Assembly (NCBI GenBank): GCA_037126765.1
Contig: JBBCBC010000029.1
Span: 29,758,052 to 29,822,051 of the forward strand
DNA: 64,000 bases
Direction: 5' to 3'
Origin: Stenogyne calaminthoides
Taxonomy: Eukaryota; Streptophyta; Magnoliopsida; Lamiales; Lamiaceae
Positions 57,239 through 64,000 of the stretch are shown in pieces. Below the pieces are notes generated by a model. It ran no database searches. It was not told the DNA's origin and saw nothing but the letters and a program-made list of their open reading frames with translations. Position numbers and translations under genes: made by a program. Numbering within the stretch: the first letter of the stretch is position 1; each line of letters begins with the position of its first letter.

Positions 57239-57595
57239 GGGTCCGGTTATTAGCACCCCAATATTTATAGATACACCCAAGTAAGTTATGCACTGCCTGT
57301 TATGCCCTCATAAAAAAATCCTAATCTTCTCTAACCAACCCATGTTTTTTTGGTCTCCCCCTTACGCCCAGATCTCAGGTACGCATAGATGTCTTCTCCT
57401 TCCCCCTCATTCTCTCAAGCTCAGAATCTCAAGTATGAACATATATATGACTCTTTTTTTCACCTTTGCAAATCATAACCACAAAAGGATTTTAGGGTTT
57501 TGGTATTTTAATTTTAAAATGATAAGGGTAAAATGGGATTCTCATAAAAGTAAATGGTGTATCTACTAATGTTGGGGGTGTGTATAACCGGACCC
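57239..57595. mobile_element. Mutator-type MITE, 357 bp
   Basis: The left end GGGTCCGGTTATTAGCACCC pairs with the right end GGGTGTGTATAACCGGACCC, with further inverted match to TAGTAGATACAC. A 9-bp duplication, AAGCTTCTA on the left and AAGCTACTA on the right, flanks it with one mismatch. That size and the inverted ends fit the Mutator superfamily. Its TIR is unrelated to the MULE at 6733. Confidence 0.75.
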
Positions 57596-58429
57596 AAGCT
57601 ACTATTCCTTTTTTGTTAAGTCGTGGTAGTAAGTTTTTATTAATGTTGAGGCCCATTGCATTTATTTGATATTAGGATTTTTTTTTAAATGAAAATTTGT
57701 TCATGAATTTGGCAATTTTGGCTCATACTTTTTCTATTTTTATCAATTATATTATTCTACCATATGTTATTTCTTTAATTTCAACAAATAATACTCATAC
57801 TTTCACTATACTATTTAAAACATCTTTCATCATAGTTTCCGGCTATAGCGAGTGGATCTTTGGAGAGTTCTTATTGTTAAGTTGAATCGACTTTGTTTGT
57901 GTTCTTTTCTATTTTTTAGGACAATGACTGGAACTCATTATCTTTTAGCATACTTAGTGTTACTTTAACTAATTGAATTATCTCACTTCGTCAACTTTCT
58001 TGGTGTTCCACTGATCATTTTGTACCTGTTTGTTAATGAAATGCCTTTTGTTGCTTAAAAGAAAATGTAGCTTGTGAGCAACTTGATTTGTTCAAGGTAA
58101 TGTGTCTTTTTCTTGTACATGAAAATGTGCTTTATTCTCCTATTGCATATAAGATAATTAAATTTTGAGCTTGAATGTTCTATTCAAGTTTGTACATTAC
58201 ATTATTTGTTTCTATTTGACCCTGCCTAAAATATTTTTCTAAATATATACGTTTTCATAAATAGGTAAACGTTTTTCATAAATGTAAACGTGCTACAAGA
58301 CTGCAACATCAAACAGAAGATCTGAAGTGTTGAGTCAGTCCAAGGAACACTGACAAAATCGAATGATCATCAAGTTCGTAATATTGGTGCTCCATTGATA
58401 TTTATAATAATTTTAATTTTTATCTTTAC

Positions 58430-58468
<39 letters not shown>

Positions 58469-58867
58469 CTGAGATTTATGAAGACTCGTGACATAATCTT
58501 CTTTGGACCCAAATGTTGCCGGCCAAAAAATGGCCAAAATGAGAGAGATTTTCTTGATTTTATATGAATATATGTTGAGTATAAATGGAAAAAACAAAAT
58601 ATATAAATATGATCCAGTATAATTTTTGATGCGATGATAAGATTCCCCAAGTAAGAATTGTTACAAAATGAACAATTCCATCATCCCCCATTTGTACTTT
58701 CATACGGATTTACTCTATTACACAATTATGCTGCAAGTGACATCATGTATTCCCTAATTTTGAGACCAAGTCAATCTCCCCCCATAAACAGAATTTATTT
58801 TCTGCTTATAAATTGCCACATGAGAAGTGAAGTAGCTTTATACTTGGAGCTAAACTCTGCAACTACA
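57596..58867. other. Promoter-side spacer of the NIP aquaporin
   Basis: AT-rich with a (TA)n run at about 58433-58461. No gene is seen. A TATA-like TTATAAA at 58806-58812 lies about 60 bp before the NIP start codon. Confidence 0.5.
58806..58812 (+). promoter_or_regulatory. Probable TATA box of the NIP gene
   Basis: TTATAAA lies 56 bases upstream of the ATG at 58868. A start site 25-30 bases downstream would make this the first ATG of the transcript. Confidence 0.5.
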
Positions 58868-60306
58868 ATGGCCAACTCACCTTCAACCATTGTTAGCATT
58901 TCATCCATACACGACGATACGCCTGCAATTATCGATCGACCAAAGCTTCAAACGACAAAACCTCCTAACTCCATCGCCCCGACTTACTACCAAAAGGTGA
59001 ACTTGTTAGCTTCAATTCACTTTTTACGTGATGAATAATTAAAAAGTGCAACATGTATATGTTGCTGATAATGTGTTTAAGCTGCAGATGATAGCTGAGA
59101 TATTCGGGACATACATTTTCGTGTTCGCGGGTTGTGGGGCTGCTCTGGTTGACAGAGAAAAGACACTTACTGTTGTGGGCTCGGCAATGGTACCTGGGCT
59201 AGCTTTAATGGCTATGATTTACGCCGTTGGCCATATCTCTGGCGCCCATTTCAACCCCGCCGTCACCTTTGCCTTCGCTGCAACACGTAAATTACCCTTG
59301 ATTCAAGTAAGTAACAAGAAATCCCCACTATACTCAAATGGAAGTTGTAAAGTCACTTATTTAAGAAAGCTGCAAGAATGAACTTTTGAAAATAAGTGAT
59401 TCCATCACTTTCATATGGTTTGCAAACACCCTCTTAGATCTGGCTATCGTCAACGACCAGCCAGATCATGGATCGACAAACTGTCGATCCTTAGTTATAA
59501 GCATGTAACCAGATGATCTAGTTATAGTTTATCAACAGTTTCTGGCTTTTCATGAACTTAGGTCGAGCGGGAGTGAAGGCTCGGTTTAAATATTATTTAG
59601 GCTCCGTCTCATCGATTGTATTCTATTAGACGGTCTCATACAAGAATCGGTTTTGCAGGTTCCCATTTATGTGTTGTCTCAATTGGTTGGTTCAACACTT
59701 GCATGCCTTACTCTAAGAGTACTTTTCAGACACCAAACAGACTTTCTACCTATGCTTACCCAGTTCACTTCCTCTGATATTGATGCAATTATCTGGGAGT
59801 TCATCTTAACTTTCATTCTTACCTTCACGATCTTCGGAGTGGCTTCTGACGAACGAGCCGTATGATTTCCATCGTTCTCTCATCTCTTTCGTAAGTTTTA
59901 TTCATCATGATCTGTATACTGACCCGTATTTTTCTTGATGATGACAAAGCACAGAATGGCGCGCTCTGTGGAGTGGCCGTTGGAGGGACGTTGCTATTCA
60001 ACGTCCTTATTGGAGGGTAAGCCTCCGCTCTTTTCCTATATAAACATGGCTCGATTATATAGCATAATCGGGGGAAACTGAAAATGCAGGTCGATAACTG
60101 GAGCTTCTATGAACCCTGCAAGAAGCCTAGGCCCGGCATTTGTTACCGGTGTCTATAAGAATCAGTGGGTCTATGTCGTGGGTCCGGTTCTTGGAGGCCT
60201 GGCTGCAAGCCACGTATACAGTTTTTTACGAGCGTCGCAGGCAGGGCACCAGAAAGCGGGACCCAAAAGTGTGTATAATGATCTGTATCTACATTCCCAA
60301 GCATGA
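58868..60306 (+). CDS. NOD26-like intrinsic protein (NIP) aquaporin
   Basis: Exons 58868-58996, 59088-59306, 59659-59859, 59955-60016 and 60090-60306 join in frame to 275 residues, the usual NIP size and five-exon pattern. The cytosolic N-terminus is 43 residues. Six membrane helices follow. The pore motifs are HFNPAV (N99-A101) and SMNPAR (N212-R215). NIPs conduct glycerol, ammonia, boric acid, lactate, arsenite or water depending on the selectivity filter. The LE1 Ala and LE2 Arg are in place (GASMNPAR), and the helix-5 position is Val (NVLIGG). The helix-2 position, Trp in most subgroup I NIPs, is Pro79 here (MVPGLALM), which is unusual. The C-terminus is short. Overall wording is closest to the NIP1/NIP4 type. 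Substrate and subgroup remain open. Confidence 0.9.
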
Positions 60307-61663
60307 ATTAATGTGTGTAATTCTGGAGAAACTGGAATGGATAGATAGAGTGATTACAAAACATACATGTAGCACTATTTAGAATAGAAACAAAGCTAGT
60401 TTACTCACAAATCCCAAATTGTTAATCGAACCTCTAATCGATTCAGGGCAACAACGTAGTAGTACGTTTTTTTTTACAATACAACGAGCAAAAACTTGGC
60501 AGTCGACAAATGATTATCGTCAAAACATAGAAGACTGCATTCTGCACATTATTATGTTGATTACTGCCTGTGCTTGTGATGATAATCTACAAACTGTACA
60601 GCATATCCACAGACATAACACGATAAGAAATCGATGAAGGTAGAAACCAACTTTGTATGGTGCAAAAGGTTCTTTTTAATCCGGAAAGACTATTGTTAGG
60701 AGAGACGCAAAAGTTCATCCAAAAGACAACCGAGGCCCACCCCTTGCCACTCGTGATCATCCCCGTAGTAGGGGCACGAAAGGATTATCTGACAAAAGAT
60801 TCAAGAAAAAAGGCGGAGGATAAAAAGTCAATAACAGACAACTATAGTTTGATTCAAATAGCAGTAGCACTACTCCATTACATGTTTATACTTTCCTTCA
60901 AAATTGCAGAAAATTCTGCTTATGTTAGCACAAATGTGATTTCCAGTTACATAATGGTGGAGTAAATTGCAGAAATGGTCTTGCATCTATTGGACGTTGG
61001 CAATTTTAGTCTCATTCGAATTCATTTTCTCAATTAAGTCTAATAACTTTTAAAATGATACAATTTTAATCTTATATTGACAATGCTACAGGGATTTTTG
61101 CATAAGCCGTTCACGTGAGCTGCCGGAATTACTTGTAACAATCTGACTACCGACTTGGTGCCCTTACGTGGCATAATGAGACCCCAAAATATTAACTTCG
61201 ATTAAAAAAATATCACAATATAATTTTCATCCTAAAACAAAAAAATTGTTAATATAAGACTAAAATTGGACCATTTTAAAAATTTTGAGACTTAATCAGA
61301 AAATTAATTCGTACAGGACTAACATCGTCGACACCCAATATGTATGGGACCATTTTCGCAATTTACTCATTTATAAAGTGTAACAGAAGATGTTACAACT
61401 TACACCATTGTGTAACGGAAAATCTCCGACCACTTAAAGATTGAATGGAATCATATATTCCTTATTTGATGTTCCACTTTGCATTTCATAGTATGGATGA
61501 ATTGGCACATGAAATAAAAAAAAAAATCCAACAACCAGCATATCATGGGTCCATTGTTAAAAATTCAGGGTGGAACACCAACTGGAATACGAAAAGTGGA
61601 ACAACGGAATCAAACTGGTTAAAGATAAGGTAACATAAGCTAAAAGACTTCAAAATTACAAAC
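60307..61663. other. Convergent spacer between NIP and CRY1
   Basis: It contains 3' UTR sequence of both genes and a long-inverted-repeat element at 60960-61368. No gene is recognised in the rest, including the short frame at 60657-60965. Confidence 0.5.
60960..61368. mobile_element. Long-inverted-repeat element
   Basis: The left arm GAGTAAATTGCAGAAATGGT continues through TTGGACGTTGGCAATTTTAG and TCAATTAAGTCT. The right arm, read in reverse complement, begins GAGTAAATTGCGAAAATGGT and continues TTGGGTGTCGACGATGTTAG and TGATTAAGTCTC. The arms are at least 110 bp, around a core holding CACGTGAGCTGCCGG. No target duplication was clear. Confidence 0.72.
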
Positions 61664-63473
61664 TTACCCAGTTTGAGAAAGTTGCCTCCACTGAGGCAAT
61701 CTCTGCAAATATGAAGAACTAGCTCCCATCCCATTCTCCTCGCCACCAAACTGATCGGAGTAACTAGAACTCGCCGGAGACCAAACAGGAACGACAACAC
61801 TATCTCTCTCCCTCCTACTCCCATTAGACGATTCCGCCGTCGAATCTTCAGAATTCCTCCTAACTCTCCCAAAAGTACCCCACGCGAAACCCTCATTAAC
61901 CCTAACCGCCTGCCCAACCGTTTCCCTTCTTTGCCCCTCAATTACATTCACATTCACATTCGATGGGACTTCGCCCCTGCTATCAGCAGATAGTCTGAGA
62001 TCAATCGACGTCTCTTCATCGTCAAGCCTAATGAACGAACTAGTCATGCTAGGCACCATCTGATCCCTGTACCGCCTGTTTGTAATTGTGGGCGCAGGGT
62101 TGTTTCTGATTGGCTCGTTATCCATCTCCATTTGTGTGTCTTGAGGAAACGCGATCGGGGTTGAGTCGGACGAGTCGCCGAGTCCTTCTTCCATTCCGTT
62201 CTCGATGGCAGCCCGTGAAGCGGCCTCGTGCTGCCACATCTGTGCTAGGGCTTCCTGCAATCGGGCTTTGGCGGAGTCGATTTCAATGATGGGGAGCGGG
62301 TAGTTTGACCCGAGCTCGATTCCAGCAGCCTGAAGGACGGACTCGGGTGCATTCCATGGATGGTGGATCCATTCAGTTGGTAATCTGGCAAGCTCCGGGA
62401 GCCATCTTCTGACATACTCGCCGTTGGGATCGCATTTGTAGCCCTCGATCTAACGAATGGAAAAGGAGTTGTGTCAATTCATGTCGATTTATATTTAAAA
62501 AAAAAAACAGGATGGAAACCAGTTCTTCATACTTCACATGCTAAACAGTGACACTTCATATACTAAACAGTGATACTTGAAAAAGAAAGTTCATGTGAAC
62601 TCAAATTCATAAGAGACGTGCTCAAAAAATATTTTGATCGACTGATTTTGTATGACCCCTTTACTACTAATTTCACTTGCTCAAATAAAAATTGATCAAC
62701 TACTCACACTATTTCTGTTTTTATAATTCATATATGTGTTTATGTATAGATTGTCCAGAAACTTACCTGTGGATTATCAATGCGATCAAACTCACGAGCA
62801 TCAGGAAGAGTGCCGGAAATGTACTGCCAACCAAGTGCATCACTCTCAAGATCTGCATCAATCAGCGTATCCCAAAAGTACTTCATCCCCCATCTCCACG
62901 GCAGCTGCAGAACCTTAACAAAGAAACTCGAAACCACCACACGTATCCGATCGTGAAGCCAACCCGTCGCCCATATCTCCCTCATACCCGCATCCACAAG
63001 CGGGTACCCTGTCCGACCCTGTCGCCACGCCTTAAAGTAGTCCTCGTCCACGACCCAAGGGAAATGCCGCAGATGACCGAGCAACGGCCGTTCATGGCTG
63101 TGGGGATGGTGGAAGCTCAAGTATCTGGAATACTCTCGAAGGCCGATGCTCTTGAGGAACAGGTTGACGCTCTCTTCGCCGGCTTTGTTCCCTTCGTTGG
63201 CCCACATGACTTGTCTGATTCGAACGAGGTGGAAGATCTTGCGGACGCTTACTTCACCAAAGTGGAGGTGTGGGGAGAGGAAGGAGGTTGTGGTTCTGTC
63301 GGCTTTTGTGCGGTTTTTGGAGTACTCGATTAGGGGCTCGTTTAAGAATGTGGTGAGGGCTTTGTCGGCGTTGCTCCAGCCGGGGGACCATGCACGACCG
63401 AGAAGGGCGTTACTTCCTCGCTCCGATTCGTCTTCGAAGACTAATGTATCTGATGCATTTCTTGATACATCAC
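61664..63473 (-). CDS. CRY1: Cryptochrome 1, C-terminal half
   Basis: Two exons on the minus strand, 63473-62767 and 62449-61664, end with TAA at 61666-61664; earlier exons lie beyond the right edge. The first begins GDVSRNASDTLVFEDESERG. It covers the FAD-binding half of the photolyase homology region, with KADRTTTSFLSPHLHFGEVS, WRQGRTGYPLVDAGMR, WATGWLHDRIRVVVSSFF and WDTLIDADLESDALGWQY. The last exon has the NGEYVRRWLPEL region and the CRY1 tail with the DAS motifs: DQMVPSMTSS, an acidic stretch, and STAESS. It ends LSQTG, a CRY1 hallmark. CRY1 is the blue-light receptor that, when photoactivated, inhibits COP1/SPA and controls de-etiolation. Intron 62450-62766 is 317 bp. Confidence 0.95.
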
Positions 63474-64000
63474 CTGTGAGTGGAAAAGATGCATGTCAAT
63501 TTGAACCCTTAAAACATAAAGTAGACATGAAACAGCATTATTTGAATATATATTTTGTGATTTTAAAAGGGCTACTATTTTTAACATTCAGACATTCAAA
63601 ATTGCTTGTCAAGATTCAACATAGTACAAAAAGCATACACAAGAACAAGCCAGCTTAATTTTTTTTATAAAAACTAACATGATCTAATTTAATGTTTAGT
63701 ATAAAAGCGTTGAGATCAGAAGCATTACCTAAAACAACACATGTAAAACTATCAGTAAGAAGAGTAAGTTTCTTGTCACCAGTTGCGCGGTGCAACTGTA
63801 AATAACTAATACTTTCACTGAAAACAACTAATACTAACCAACTAATACAATTCAGTGAAAACAAGTCTAAAAATGCATTTGAGTTGCAAGGAAGAGATCA
63901 TACTTCAGTATTTTAATGATAAATGTTTGAGCAGTTTAACTGAAAGATTCAAAGATGCAAGATCAATAGGCTAAAACATGTTGTTCAGAGGAATGAAACC
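63474..64000 (-). other. CRY1 intron running to the window edge
   Basis: Upstream of the acceptor ACAG (63477-63474 on the minus strand) no further CRY1 coding sequence appears before the window ends. Short frames here have no family resemblance. Confidence 0.6.

Noticed and set aside
63146..63658. 170-codon plus-strand frame
   Set aside because: Antisense to the CRY1 photolyase-region exon.

Overview
The window is nuclear DNA of a flowering plant. Its genes have GT-AG introns, it is AT-rich between genes, and it carries plant-only families (PORR domain, MBD8-like, APR-like, NIP aquaporin, plant cryptochrome) together with Copia, Mutator, Tourist, Stowaway and LINE elements. Protein style suggests a eudicot. 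An asterid, perhaps Lamiales, is only a guess because no marker was compared.

Layout. The 3' part of a PORR-domain organelle RNA-binding gene (1-858, +) is followed by two tandem-repeat tracts (1015-1672). A four-exon leucine-rich-repeat gene (2047-4196, -) has the architecture of Arabidopsis AT4G03260. From 6733 to 30324 lies a transposon block. It holds a Mutator-like element (MULE, 6733-23391) bounded by an exact 9-bp duplication and carrying a decayed FAR1-type transposase. A 9.3-kb Copia element (13909-23233) is nested in that MULE. A 1.1-kb non-autonomous relative of the MULE (23506-24642) follows, then a second, Tork/Tnt1-like Copia element (24758-30324) with an exact 5-bp duplication. 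A Stowaway MITE and a 5'-truncated LINE (about 31705-33404, -) come next.

The right half is gene-rich: an MBD8-like methyl-CpG-binding gene (35989-43921, +), a 5'-adenylylsulfate reductase-like thioredoxin-fold gene (48304-50810, +), an epsilon-type 14-3-3 gene (52825-55502, +), a NIP aquaporin (58868-60306, +) and the 3' half of CRY1 (61664 to beyond the right edge, -). For the five complete genes I could join exons at GT/AG sites so that the reading frame closes; the joined lengths are 614, 1138, 316, 254 and 275 codons. MITEs sit in introns and spacers, and 44538-47157 is a stack of nested insertions with a solo LTR inside a Tourist-like MITE.

The genes are unrelated single-copy housekeeping or signalling genes and do not form a cluster. 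The most unusual material is the MULE family: a strand-biased GTAACAC motif fills its non-coding parts and transposase introns, its terminus contains a 24-bp perfect palindrome, and its short relative carries a tRNA-like Pol III promoter. All statements come from reading the sequence; no database or alignment program was used.
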